A DNA stretch of 64,000 nucleotides from Devosia lacusdianchii. GTDB lineage: Bacteria; Pseudomonadota; Alphaproteobacteria; Rhizobiales; Devosiaceae. Positions 44,799-53,381 of this stretch are shown here, in pieces. The first letter of the stretch is position 1. Each line of letters starts with the position of its first letter. The notes under the pieces were generated by a model that had not been told where the DNA came from, searched no databases, and was given only the letters and a program-made list of their open reading frames with translations. Where the stretch lies: assembly GCF_022429625.1 (NCBI RefSeq), contig NZ_CP092483.1, positions 1,364,001 through 1,428,000 on the forward strand, written 5' to 3'. The position numbers were made by a program, and so were the translations under genes.

Positions 44799-46112
44799 AT
44801 GCTGAGTGCGGGGCCGCATTTCCATGAAAAGACCTTGTTCGCAGAAATATTGATCGTCGTCGTCCTGACCATCGTCAACGGCTTGTTGGCAATGTCGGAA
44901 CTGGCAGTCGTGTCCGCCCGTCCGGCCCGCCTCAGAAGCATGGCCGATCAGGGCAACAGGGGCGCCGCCACGGCGTTGCGCCTGGCCGAAGACCCCGGCA
45001 AATTTCTCTCCTCCGTTCAGATCGGCATTACGCTGGTCGGCATCCTCTCGGGCGCCTTTTCGGGCGCTACCTTGGGCCTACGCCTTACTGATTGGCTCGA
45101 ATCCGTCGGCGTTGCCGACAATGTCGCCGACGTCTTGGGCGTCGGCGTCGTCGTAGTCCTGATCACCTATATCTCGCTCATCCTGGGCGAACTTGTGCCC
45201 AAGCAGATTGCCTTGCGCGATGCCGAAGGTGTCGCCGCCCGCGTCGCGCCGGCGATGAAGCTCCTGGCGGCTATCGGCTCACCAATCATCTGGGTGCTCG
45301 ATATATCGGGCAAGGGCGTGCTGGCTTTGTTGGGGCAGGCCGGCGAATCCGAAGAGAAGGTCACCGAAGAAGAGGTCAAGACCATCATCGCCGAAGCCAC
45401 GACGGCTGGTGTCATCGAAAGCGACGAGCATTCGATGATCTCGGGCGTCATGCGCCTCGCCGACCGTTCGGCGCGTGGCCTGATGACACCGCGTCTCGAT
45501 GTCGACCTGATCGACCTGGGCGATGACAGCGACGAAATCCGCCGCACCATTCTCGATACCCATCGCTCGCGCCTGCTTGTGCAGGATGGCGATGCCGATT
45601 CGATCATCGGCGTGGTGGCCATCAAGGACATTATCGGCGTGTTCGCCAACGGCCTCCCCCTTGAGCTGCGCAAGTTCGTGCAGCCCGTACCGGTGGTGAT
45701 GGATCACGCCGACGCGCTCGACGTCGTGCGCGCCATCCGTAATTCGACCGTGCATATGGCGCTGGTCGTGGATGAATACGGCCATTTCGAAGGCATCGTC
45801 ACCTCGGGCGACATCCTTGAGGTGATCACCGGCGTGTTCCAGGAAGAAACAGGGGACGATCCGGCGCTGGTCAAGCGCGAGGACGGCTCGTGGCTGGTCG
45901 CTGGCTGGATGCCGGTGGACGAGTTTGGCGAGCGGCTCAAAGTGTCCATCCCGCGCGATGCCAAGTTCGAAACCGTGGCGGGCTACGTCCTGTCCATCAT
46001 CAACCGGCTGCCCAATGTTGGCGAGACCTTCGAGCACAATGGCTGGAAGTTCGAGATTCTCGACCTGGACGGCCGCCGCATCGACAAGATCCTGATGACC
46101 AAGCTCGACTGA
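44799..46112 (+). CDS. CNNM/CorC (hemolysin C-like) family transporter protein
   Basis: A protein of about 437 residues. The N-terminal CNNM (DUF21) domain (about 10-190) has four membrane helices with NGLLAMSELAVVSARPARL and SSVQIGITLVGILSGAFSGA. A pair of CBS domains follows (RGLMTPRLDVDLI, HMALVVDEYGHFEGIVTSGD), then the CorC/HlyC C-terminal domain. Family members take part in Mg/Co export. The start is uncertain: the open frame begins at 44619 within a family B repeat, and ATGs at 44748, 44760 and 44799 are possible. I chose 44799 because the conserved part begins about 14 residues later. Confidence 0.85.
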   Translation: MLSAGPHFHEKTLFAEILIVVVLTIVNGLLAMSELAVVSARPARLRSMADQGNRGAATALRLAEDPGKFLSSVQIGITLVGILSGAFSGATLGLRLTDWLESVGVADNVADVLGVGVVVVLITYISLILGELVPKQIALRDAEGVAARVAPAMKLLAAIGSPIIWVLDISGKGVLALLGQAGESEEKVTEEEVKTIIAEATTAGVIESDEHSMISGVMRLADRSARGLMTPRLDVDLIDLGDDSDEIRRTILDTHRSRLLVQDGDADSIIGVVAIKDIIGVFANGLPLELRKFVQPVPVVMDHADALDVVRAIRNSTVHMALVVDEYGHFEGIVTSGDILEVITGVFQEETGDDPALVKREDGSWLVAGWMPVDEFGERLKVSIPRDAKFETVAGYVLSIINRLPNVGETFEHNGWKFEILDLDGRRIDKILMTKLD

Positions 46113-46144
46113 CGCGGCTACGTTCTGGCGAAATCCTGCCTCGC

Positions 46145-46176
46145 CGTCACCACCCGGCTTGTCCGGGTGGTCCATA
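46145..46176. repeat. Short family B-like hairpin
   Basis: ACCACCCGG (46149-46157) and CCGGGTGGT (46163-46171) form a 9-bp stem with loop CTTGT, preceded by CGTC. The layout is that of the left half of family B with other stem bases. It lies between convergent genes and may work as a terminator. Confidence 0.6.
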
Positions 46177-46224
46177 GAGTGCCGCGCCATCGCTGAATTG
46201 CCCAGGCAGACCGCGCAATGAGGC

Positions 46225-46830
46225 TCAGGCCTCCAGCGACATACCGAACCAGACCGTCGTCCCGGCGGTCCGGATCGGCTCAAAGCCGCTGCGCTGCCAG
46301 AACGCAATCCCGCCAGTATTGCTGGCGCTGGCGCCGAGATGGATGCCGGTGACGCCGGCGGCTCGCGCCTGCTCGATCCAGCGCTCCAGCAACGCCGTGC
46401 CCACGCGCTGTCCGCGCAGGCGCGGCAGCAGGTTCATGTGAATATGCGCAGGGTACTGCGCCACAATGTCCGCCGGGTTGCGAGATGGCCGCTGGATGGC
46501 CGCGATGCGCTGCCGATCCGCCTCGGTCAAGCTGGCCGGCGGGACGCTTGCATAGTGCTGGCGCAGGCCGGGCCACCATTCCCGCTCGAGCCGGTCGTCG
46601 AATGCAGTGGTGTCGTAGGCACCCACGATGTAGCCGGCCACGCCCTGCTCATCCTCGGCAACAATGACTTGCGCCGGCGCCAGCACACCATAGGGCGCTG
46701 AATAGATGTGGCCGACGGCTTTGCGGTCATTGTGCTGGCTGGAGGCGTCATGGCCCGCCGCTCCGGTCAACAGGCAAATTTCATACAGCGCATCGAGATC
46801 GCGCGGTTCGTAGCCTCGCAGTTCGACCAT
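46225..46830 (-). CDS. GNAT family N-acetyltransferase
   Basis: A 201-residue acetyltransferase. The acetyl-CoA pyrophosphate loop is RLRGQRVGTALLERWIEQAR; the C-terminal part has LGASASNTGGIAFWQRSGFE. The central segment (HIHMNLLPRLRG) is like the NAT domain found in some O-GlcNAcase-related proteins. The substrate is unknown. It is 11 bases downstream of the SDR gene and on the same strand, so purF, SDR and this gene probably form one unit. Confidence 0.84.
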   Translation of the reverse strand: MVELRGYEPRDLDALYEICLLTGAAGHDASSQHNDRKAVGHIYSAPYGVLAPAQVIVAEDEQGVAGYIVGAYDTTAFDDRLEREWWPGLRQHYASVPPASLTEADRQRIAAIQRPSRNPADIVAQYPAHIHMNLLPRLRGQRVGTALLERWIEQARAAGVTGIHLGASASNTGGIAFWQRSGFEPIRTAGTTVWFGMSLEA

Positions 46831-46841
46831 GCGTGTCCGTC

Positions 46842-47576
46842 CTAAATGTCGGTGAATGCGCCCTTGTCGGCGTCGAACAACCGGCCGTTTTCCTTGAGCG
46901 ATGGGCTGACCATATCGACCAGCTTGGGCGCGATGTCCGCAGGCTTGGGCAACGTATCCGGGTTTTCGCCCGGCATGGCCTTGGCCCGCATCGCGGTGCG
47001 GACGGCGCCGGGGTAGAACACGTTGACGCGAACCTTAGTCTGCGCCACTTCGCCGGCATAGGATTTGGCCATGGCGTCAACGGCTGCCTTGCTGGCAGCA
47101 TAGAGCCCCCAGAACGGCCGCGCCGACTTGGCCGACGACGACGATACGAATACGGCGCGTCCCGCCACCGATTGGCGCAGCAGCAGGTCGGTCGCCCGCA
47201 GCAGGCGATAATTGGCCGTCACGTTGACCGCCATCACCTTCTCGAAGTCTTCCGGCTTCACATGGGGCAGGGGGCTCAGCACGCCCAATTGCCCGGCATT
47301 GGCGATCAGTCCGTCAAGGGCGCCCCAACGCTCGAAGATGGCAGCGCCCAGCCGGTCGATGGCATCGCCATCGCGCAGGTCCAGCGGCACCAGCGTTGCG
47401 GACGATCCGAGGTCCTGGATTTCGTCGTCCAGTTCCTCAAGTCCGCCTACGGTGCGGGCCACCGCAACAACATGCGCACCACGGCGTGCCGCCTCGATGG
47501 CAGCCGCATAGCCGATGCCGCGCGATGCGCCGGTGACGAGGATGACCTTGCCGGCAAGGTCCGTCGATTGAGCCAT
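46842..47576 (-). CDS. Short-chain dehydrogenase/reductase
   Basis: A 244-residue classical SDR. The N-terminal cofactor loop is VTGASRGIGYAAAIEAARRG, with NAG in LIANAGQLGV. The catalytic set is Ser (VFVSSSSAKSA), Tyr (GLYAASKAAV) and Lys. It acts on an unknown alcohol or ketone. The start codon shares its A with the purF stop (TAATG), so translation is coupled to purF; this pairing is seen in other Hyphomicrobiales. Confidence 0.88.
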   Translation of the reverse strand: MAQSTDLAGKVILVTGASRGIGYAAAIEAARRGAHVVAVARTVGGLEELDDEIQDLGSSATLVPLDLRDGDAIDRLGAAIFERWGALDGLIANAGQLGVLSPLPHVKPEDFEKVMAVNVTANYRLLRATDLLLRQSVAGRAVFVSSSSAKSARPFWGLYAASKAAVDAMAKSYAGEVAQTKVRVNVFYPGAVRTAMRAKAMPGENPDTLPKPADIAPKLVDMVSPSLKENGRLFDADKGAFTDI

Positions 47577-49084
47577 TAGCCGGCCTCTTTCAGCAGGGAG
47601 ATTTGTTTCGGCTCGTTCTTGGCGCGGCCGTTCAGATCGGTCAACTGTGTTGGATAGTCGCCCGTGAAATAATGGTCGGTGAATTGCGGCGCGGCAGCAT
47701 TGCGCGCCTCTCCGCCGACGGCGTCGTAAAGCCCGTCGATCGACAGGAACTCAAGCGAATCCGCGCCGATGAACTTGCACATCGACGCCAGGTCCTTGTG
47801 CTGGTTGGCAAGCAGCTTTTCCGGGTCGGGCGTGTCGATGCCGTAATAGTCCGAGTAATAGATCATCGGGCTGGCGACGCGGATATGCACCTCGGTGGCG
47901 CCGGCATCGCGGATCATTTGCACGATCTTGAGCGATGTCGTGCCGCGCACGATCGAGTCGTCGATCAGCACCACGCGCTTGCCGGCAATCTCGTTGCGAT
48001 TGGCTGAATGCTTGAGGCGAACCCCGAAGGCCCGGATCGACTGCGTCGGCTCGATGAAGGTGCGGCCCACATAGTGGTTGCGGATGATGCCCAGCTCGAA
48101 CGGAATGCCGCTCTGCTGTGCATAGCCGATCGCCGCGGGCGTGCCCCCATCGGGCACCGGCACCACCACATCGGCTTCCACCGGCGCTTCCTTGGCCAGG
48201 TTGATGCCCATGCGCTTGCGCGCGCCATAGACGCTGCGACCGGCAACCACCGAATCGGGACGGGCGAAGTAGACGTATTCGAACAGGCACGGACGCTCCG
48301 GCATCGGGCGCGCCGGCTTGCGCTCCTCGATGCTGATCGAGCCATCGGGCTGCAGTTCACAGATGATCACTTCGCCATTCTCGACGTCGCGGATGTACTT
48401 GGCGCCAATGATGTCCAGCGCGCAGGTTTCCGAACAAAAGATCGGCTTGCCGTCGAGCTCACCCATCACCAGCGGCCGAATGCCGATCGGGTCGCGCGCT
48501 GCGATCAGCTTGGTGCGCGTCATTGCCAGCATGGCATAGCCGCCTTCCATCTGGCGGATGGCGTCGATGAATCGATCGGTGGTTGAACTGTGCCGCGAGC
48601 GGGCCACCAGGTGCAGCACCACTTCGGTGTCCGAGGTCGACTGGCAGATTGCACCGGTGGCGATGATCTGCCGGCGTAGCGTCAGGCCGTTGGTGAAGTT
48701 GCCGTTATGGGCGATGGCGATGCCACCGGCTTCCAGCTCGGCAAACAATGGCTGCACATTGCGGAGCGCCACTTCGCCGGTCGTCGAATAGCGTGTGTGG
48801 CCCATGGCGATCGAGCCTGGAAGCTTCGCCAGCACGGCCGGGTCGGTGTAGTGGTCGCCCACCAGTCCCATGCGCTTTTCGGTATAGAACTGGCGGCCGT
48901 CGAAGCTGACGATACCGGCCGCCTCCTGACCGCGATGCTGCAGGGCATGCAGGCCCAGCGCTGTCAGCGTTGAGGCGTCGCTATGCCCCAAAATGCCAAA
49001 CACGCCGCACTCTTCATGCAGCGTGTCGCTTTCAAGATCAAAAGAGTCGTCGCTCGGATGGTTCACGTTCACCGGGCTCTCCAT
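47576..49084 (-). CDS. purF: Amidophosphoribosyltransferase
   Basis: A 502-residue enzyme for the first step of purine synthesis (PRPP plus glutamine to phosphoribosylamine). A 25-residue leader precedes the nucleophile Cys26 (EECGVFGILG), which becomes N-terminal after self-processing. The Ntn-type glutaminase domain (26-270; GHTRYSTTGE, NGNFTNG) is followed by the phosphoribosyltransferase domain with the PRPP motif VVLIDDSIVRGTT. Length is typical. The start at 49084 fits the leader length. It lies downstream of cvpA, as in many proteobacteria. Confidence 0.96.
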   Translation of the reverse strand: MESPVNVNHPSDDSFDLESDTLHEECGVFGILGHSDASTLTALGLHALQHRGQEAAGIVSFDGRQFYTEKRMGLVGDHYTDPAVLAKLPGSIAMGHTRYSTTGEVALRNVQPLFAELEAGGIAIAHNGNFTNGLTLRRQIIATGAICQSTSDTEVVLHLVARSRHSSTTDRFIDAIRQMEGGYAMLAMTRTKLIAARDPIGIRPLVMGELDGKPIFCSETCALDIIGAKYIRDVENGEVIICELQPDGSISIEERKPARPMPERPCLFEYVYFARPDSVVAGRSVYGARKRMGINLAKEAPVEADVVVPVPDGGTPAAIGYAQQSGIPFELGIIRNHYVGRTFIEPTQSIRAFGVRLKHSANRNEIAGKRVVLIDDSIVRGTTSLKIVQMIRDAGATEVHIRVASPMIYYSDYYGIDTPDPEKLLANQHKDLASMCKFIGADSLEFLSIDGLYDAVGGEARNAAAPQFTDHYFTGDYPTQLTDLNGRAKNEPKQISLLKEAG

Positions 49085-49241
49085 GCCAATGCTGCCTCAA
49101 CCGCAGAACTGCGTGTCGCCAAAGGCGACGGGGCCAATAGGTGGATTTGTCTCCACGCCATAGCCCATTTTGGTGGTCCCGACCATTGCTCATCGAAGCG
49201 GCCAGGGATGTGGCGAACGCCGCGCGCTCACCACATTATGA

Positions 49242-49877
49242 TCAGGTCTGCGTCGCCGCGGGTGCTGCCGGAGGCACCGCGGCCGGCGGCGTTGGCGTGC
49301 TGTCCTCGGTCGCATCGGTGCCTTCGTCGATCGGCGAGGCCGGTGCCTCGGGATCTTCGGCCAGACCGGTGCCGCCCTGGAGAATTTCCGTAACCTGCTG
49401 TTCCAGCCCCTCGGGCAGCATGGAGATCAGCGTATTGCCCATATTCTGCAGGTGCGGCAGCGACTGCGATTCAGCGGCCCACGGTGGCAGGTTGTTGGGC
49501 AGCAGCCAGGTGCCGAAAATGGTGATGACGATGGCGATCAGGATGCCGCGCAGCACGCCGAACACGAAGCCCAGCGTCCGGTCGATTGGCCCGACGCGGC
49601 TATCGACCACGAAGTCGGCAATGCGCATCGTCAAAAGATGCAGCACTATCAGCGAGATAATGAAGGAAACCACCACCGTGGCGATGTCGGCCACGATGTC
49701 TTCGGCAATGTATTGCCGGGCGATATCGGGGTGGTATTGCCACATATAGATGGCAATGGCCGCCGAACCAGCCCAGGTGGCCAGCGACAGCACTTCGCGG
49801 GTGAGACCGCGCGCCGTAGCCAGGATGGCCGAAATCAGCACCAGAACACCAACACCAACGTCGAACGCTGTCAGCAT
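49242..49877 (-). CDS. cvpA: CvpA family membrane protein
   Basis: A 211-residue inner-membrane protein with four helices (about 5-25, 30-47, 63-85 and 100-125). FDVGVGVLVLISAILATARG, LTREVLSLATWAGSAAIAI and RVGPIDRTLGFVFGVLRGIL are the family marks. The C-terminal cytoplasmic tail (about 165-211) is rich in Pro, Ala and Glu. CvpA is tied to colicin V export in E. coli and to membrane stress; its usual partner downstream is purF, as here (158 bases apart). Confidence 0.92.
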   Translation of the reverse strand: MLTAFDVGVGVLVLISAILATARGLTREVLSLATWAGSAAIAIYMWQYHPDIARQYIAEDIVADIATVVVSFIISLIVLHLLTMRIADFVVDSRVGPIDRTLGFVFGVLRGILIAIVITIFGTWLLPNNLPPWAAESQSLPHLQNMGNTLISMLPEGLEQQVTEILQGGTGLAEDPEAPASPIDEGTDATEDSTPTPPAAVPPAAPAATQT

Positions 49878-50106
49878 ATTACTTCGCTAAGCTCCAGTTG
49901 CCGCCCCGGCCGTCTGGGGCTTCGTTTAGCGGCTTTGTGCCACAATGCCAAGGGTGGCAGGCGCCCCGCTGTTCGATCTTCAAAAGAAACTGTTAACCTC
50001 GCAACACCCGCGCCGCGCACACGGGAACAGGGATCGGCTTCGGCCGGACTGTTTGCTGGTGAACCGCTCCATGCGATAAATTGCTGGCACCGAGCGGAGC
50101 GAGGCC

Positions 50107-50475
50107 ATGAACAGCAAAAACAACCAGCGCGTCTATGCCATGAGCGTGGCAAGCGTCTATCGCCTCTACATCGAAAAGGTCGAACGCAAGGGCCGGACCA
50201 AGGAAGAGCTTGATGAAGTTATCCGCTGGCTGACCGGCCATAGCCAGGAGTCCCTGGATCGTGAGCTGGCCAACAAGACCACCTTCGAGGTCTTCTTCGC
50301 CCACGCGCGTCTCAACCCCGACCGGTCGCTGATCACCGGATCGGTGTGCGGCGTCCGCCTTGAGGAGATCGAAGAACCCCTGATGAAGGAAATCCGCTAC
50401 CTCGACAAGCTCGTGGACGAACTTGCCAAGGGTCGTCCCATGGCAAAGATCCTGCGGCAGCAACGCGCCGCTTAG
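50107..50475 (+). CDS. DUF2200 family protein
   Basis: A 122-residue cytoplasmic protein. The DUF2200 pattern is complete: [56 protein letters not shown] and the strongly conserved end [20 protein letters not shown]. No function is known for this family. GAGCGAGGCC precedes the ATG. It is alone on its strand, divergent from cvpA and convergent with radA; only one base separates the two stops. Confidence 0.9.
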   Translation: MNSKNNQRVYAMSVASVYRLYIEKVERKGRTKEELDEVIRWLTGHSQESLDRELANKTTFEVFFAHARLNPDRSLITGSVCGVRLEEIEEPLMKEIRYLDKLVDELAKGRPMAKILRQQRAA

Positions 50476-50476
50476 T

Positions 50477-51892
50477 CTACCACTCCTCGCGGTCTGGCTC
50501 GCGCGGCTTCCCTTTGGCCGCGATCCCCGCCACCAGGTCCGAAAGCGCGGTGAATTCGGACACGTCCATCCCGCTATTGCGGTCGGCATTGCTGAGCCGT
50601 CCGGTTGAGACCGACTTGAACCCCAGCTTCTGCGCCTCGCGCAGCCGCAGCGATCCATGCACCACCGGCCGCACCCCGCCCGCCAGCGAGATTTCCCCGA
50701 AATAGACCGCGTCCGACGGCAGGGGCGAACTGGTCAGCGACGAAATCAGCGCCGCCGCCACGGCCAGGTCAGCCGCCGGTTCGTTTATCTTCAGCCCACC
50801 GGCCACATTGAGGTAGATGTCATTAGCGCCGATCCGCACGCCGCAACGCGTTTCCAGCACCGCCAATACCATCGATAGGCGCGACGAATCCCAGCCCACC
50901 ACCGCCCGTCGCGGCGTACCCAGCGGCGAGGGCGCTACCAGCGCCTGGATTTCGATGAGGATCGGCCGCGTACCCTCCATGCCGGCGAACACCGCCGAAC
51001 CGGCCGCGCCTTCGTCGCGCTGATCGAGGAACAGGGCGGATGGATTGGCAACCTGCTCCAGCCCCAGCTCCGTCATGGCGAACACGCCGATCTCGTCGGT
51101 GGCGCCGTAGCGATTCTTGACGCCGCGCAGGATGCGGAAGGTGTGGCTCGTGTCGCCCTCGAAATAGAGCACGGCGTCGACCATGTGCTCCACCACGCGT
51201 GGCCCGGCAATCTGCCCGTCCTTGGTCACGTGCCCCACCAGCACCACAGCAGCGCCGCTTTTCTTGGCGAAGCGCGTCAACGCCTGCGCCGAAGTTCGCA
51301 CCTGCGTCACCGTGCCCGGCGCGCTGTCTACCCGGTCCGTCCACAGCGTCTGGATCGAGTCGATAATGACGAGGTCCGGGGCAGGGCCGCTTTCCAGCGT
51401 TGCCAGAATAATCTCGACATTGGTTTCCGCTGCCAGCAGCACCGGCGCATCGCCCAGCCCGAGCCGTTGCGCCCGCAGCCGCACCTGCGCCACTGCCTCT
51501 TCACCCGAGACGTAGACGACCTTGCTGCCCTTGTTGGCGAGCGCCGCCGCCGATTGCAGCAGCAGCGTCGATTTGCCGATGCCCGGATCGCCGCCCACCA
51601 GCAGCGCCGAACCCATGACGAAGCCGCCCCCGGTCACCCGATCCAGCTCGGCAATGCCGGTCACCACACGAGCCGCGCTTTCCGTCTCGCCGGACAGCGG
51701 CACTAAGTTGGTCGGCCGCCCGCCGGCCTTCGCCGATTTCGGACCCGCGCCCACACCGCTATCGGTGATCTCCTCGACGATCGTGTTCCACTCGCCGCAG
51801 GCATCGCAGCGCCCCTGCCAGCGGGTGGTCACGGCCCCGCAGGCCTGGCAGATGAAGGAGGATTTCGATTTGGCCAAGTCAGTCGTTCCCAT
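50477..51892 (-). CDS. radA: DNA repair protein RadA
   Basis: A 471-residue RecA-like protein for branch migration in recombination repair. The N-terminal zinc finger has Cys15, Cys18, Cys29 and Cys32 (FICQACG, GRCDACGEW). The ATPase core has Walker A GGDPGIGKSTLLLQ and the RadA-specific motif KNRYGATDEIG. The C-terminal Lon-like domain (about 285-455) has GGLKINEPAADLAVAAALIS and VYFGEISLAGGVRPV. Typical length (about 455-470). Its start lies within the end of the DUF1697 gene (14-base overlap). Synteny alr-radA-cvpA-purF is kept in rhizobia, here with extra genes in between. Confidence 0.95.
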   Translation of the reverse strand: MGTTDLAKSKSSFICQACGAVTTRWQGRCDACGEWNTIVEEITDSGVGAGPKSAKAGGRPTNLVPLSGETESAARVVTGIAELDRVTGGGFVMGSALLVGGDPGIGKSTLLLQSAAALANKGSKVVYVSGEEAVAQVRLRAQRLGLGDAPVLLAAETNVEIILATLESGPAPDLVIIDSIQTLWTDRVDSAPGTVTQVRTSAQALTRFAKKSGAAVVLVGHVTKDGQIAGPRVVEHMVDAVLYFEGDTSHTFRILRGVKNRYGATDEIGVFAMTELGLEQVANPSALFLDQRDEGAAGSAVFAGMEGTRPILIEIQALVAPSPLGTPRRAVVGWDSSRLSMVLAVLETRCGVRIGANDIYLNVAGGLKINEPAADLAVAAALISSLTSSPLPSDAVYFGEISLAGGVRPVVHGSLRLREAQKLGFKSVSTGRLSNADRNSGMDVSEFTALSDLVAGIAAKGKPREPDREEW

Positions 51893-52427
51893 GCTCGCGG
51901 GCCGCCGCCTTGGTGGCGAGGCCCTTGAGGGTGTTCCAGTTGCGTGCTGTCACGGTACCCGACTTCTTTTCGATGACGGCAGGCAGTCTTGAGCCGGACA
52001 CCGGCGTGACATAGTCCACGATCAGGTGCGTACCTTCGATGTGGATTGTCTCCGACCCGGCATATTCCGCCACCCACTTGAGGTCGGGTCTCGGCTCGGC
52101 AAAGAAATAGACGGCAAGCGCTTGCGGGTTGGCGGCGGCAGCCTCGGGCAGCGGGTTGGCAGCAAGCAGACGCTGCATTTGTCCCGCCGTCCGGACAATG
52201 GCCGTGTTGCCGGGCCCAAGTCCCAGCGCGCGGACGATCTCGTTCATCCGGCGCGTGACCTCGGCCATATCGAGATCGCTCTCCACGATCATGTTGCCGG
52301 TGGCGACATAGGTTTCGGGCTTGATGAAACCGGCAGCGGCCACGGCTTCGCGCCACCGGGTCATCGACATGACCTTATGCGTGACCGGACCAATGGCCCG
52401 CAGCAGGATGACAAAGACGCCCATCAT
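51879..52427 (-). CDS. DUF1697 family protein
   Basis: A 182-residue protein. The family pattern is visible in FVILLRAIGPVTHKVMSMTR, AAAGFIKPETYVATGNMIVE, AVYFFAEPRPDLKWVAEYAG and the end SGTVTARNWNTLKGLATKAA. The function is unknown; the fold is thought to be ferredoxin-like. AAAGGGA stands before two possible ATGs (52427 and 52424). It overlaps radA by 14 bases on the same strand and so is probably translated as one unit with it. Confidence 0.87.
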   Translation of the reverse strand: MMGVFVILLRAIGPVTHKVMSMTRWREAVAAAGFIKPETYVATGNMIVESDLDMAEVTRRMNEIVRALGLGPGNTAIVRTAGQMQRLLAANPLPEAAAANPQALAVYFFAEPRPDLKWVAEYAGSETIHIEGTHLIVDYVTPVSGSRLPAVIEKKSGTVTARNWNTLKGLATKAAAREHGND

Positions 52428-52494
52428 GTCCCTTTCGGCTCGAACGAGCCCATAAGGCATCATGCCATGCAATTCAAGAACAAATAAAGAACAA

Positions 52495-52887
52495 TCAATC
52501 GTCTTTGGGCCTGGAATCGTAGGCCTGCTGGCTGGCCAGTACGACCTCGATATTGCTCTCTGACCATGCCCGCAGGTCATCGACGATTCGCGCTAGCGAG
52601 TGGCCGAGCGGCGTCAGCGAATACTCGACCTTCGGTGGCACTGCTGCGTAGACTTTCCGCGCAACGATCCCGTCGCGCTCCAGGTTGCGCAGCGTCTGCG
52701 TCAGCATTTTCTGCGATACACCCTCGATCGCCTTGCGCATTTCGCCGAAGCGGCAGGTGCCATCAAGCAGCAGTCCCACGACGAGCGCTGCCCATTTATC
52801 GGCAATACAATCAAGCACCTGCCGGGTGGGGCAGTTCAGCTTGTAGACGTCCCATGCCGGGCGTTGGGTGTTATCAATAGTCACCAT
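52495..52887 (-). CDS. HxlR family transcriptional regulator
   Basis: A 130-residue winged-helix regulator. CPTRQVLDCIADKWAALVVG with the early cysteine, LLDGTCRFGEMRKAIEGVSQ, MLTQTLRNLERDGIVAR and VEYSLTPLGHSLARIVDDL follow the HxlR order exactly. The cysteine (residue 19) is the redox or aldehyde sensor in studied members. The ATG at 52887 is placed next to the operator-like direct repeats; the frame is open further up but through that region. It is divergent from a SnoaL-like gene that it probably controls. Confidence 0.88.
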   Translation of the reverse strand: MVTIDNTQRPAWDVYKLNCPTRQVLDCIADKWAALVVGLLLDGTCRFGEMRKAIEGVSQKMLTQTLRNLERDGIVARKVYAAVPPKVEYSLTPLGHSLARIVDDLRAWSESNIEVVLASQQAYDSRPKDD

Positions 52888-52888
52888 T

Positions 52889-52916
52889 GGGTACCTATAC
52901 AACGTTCGGGTGCTTA
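52889..52916. promoter_or_regulatory. Direct repeats between hxlR and the SnoaL-like gene
   Basis: GGGTACCTA (52889-52897) and GGGTGCTTA (52908-52916) match at 7 of 9 positions with a 19-base period. They sit in the 83-base divergent promoter region and are candidates for the HxlR binding site. Confidence 0.5.
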
Positions 52917-52970
52917 CTTGCAATCGATTATGTATGTCTCTAATTCGGCTACTCACTTTGGAGAGAACGA

Positions 52971-53363
52971 ATGAGCAAGCAAAACACCGATCTGGTCCGA
53001 GCCTACTTCGACGCCCTCATGCGCGGCGACCTCGAGGCAGCCGGCAACGCCTTTGCCGACAATCTGGTCTGGCATCAACCTGGGGGTAACAGCCTGTCGG
53101 GAACCCATCGGGGCAAGCCCGCCGTCTTCGGCCTGCTCGGCGGCTTCATGGAGCGCAGTGCCGGCAGCTTCCGCATCGACCGCGTAGATCAGCTGTTTGC
53201 CAATGGCGATCTGGTGGCTGCCACCATCGTCTTCTCGGCCAGGGCCAGTGGGAAGGCCATGTCGATGGCGGGTGTCGATCTGTTGCGCGTCGAAAATGGC
53301 AGGATCGCAGAGGTCTGGCTGTTCTCCGCCGACCAGCCGGCTGAGGACGCTTTCTGGGGCTAA
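52971..53363 (+). CDS. SnoaL-like/NTF2-like protein
   Basis: A 130-residue protein with the NTF2-type cone fold (SnoaL-like domain). Typical segments are LVRAYFDALMRGDLEAAGNA, DNLVWHQPGGNSLSGTHRGK and VENGRIAEVWLFSADQ. Members are small enzymes or binding proteins with diverse substrates. AGAGAACGA stands before the ATG. Divergent from the HxlR regulator, so likely induced by the signal that regulator senses. Confidence 0.85.
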   Translation: MSKQNTDLVRAYFDALMRGDLEAAGNAFADNLVWHQPGGNSLSGTHRGKPAVFGLLGGFMERSAGSFRIDRVDQLFANGDLVAATIVFSARASGKAMSMAGVDLLRVENGRIAEVWLFSADQPAEDAFWG

Positions 53364-53381
53364 GACCCTCGGCGGCGGCGA

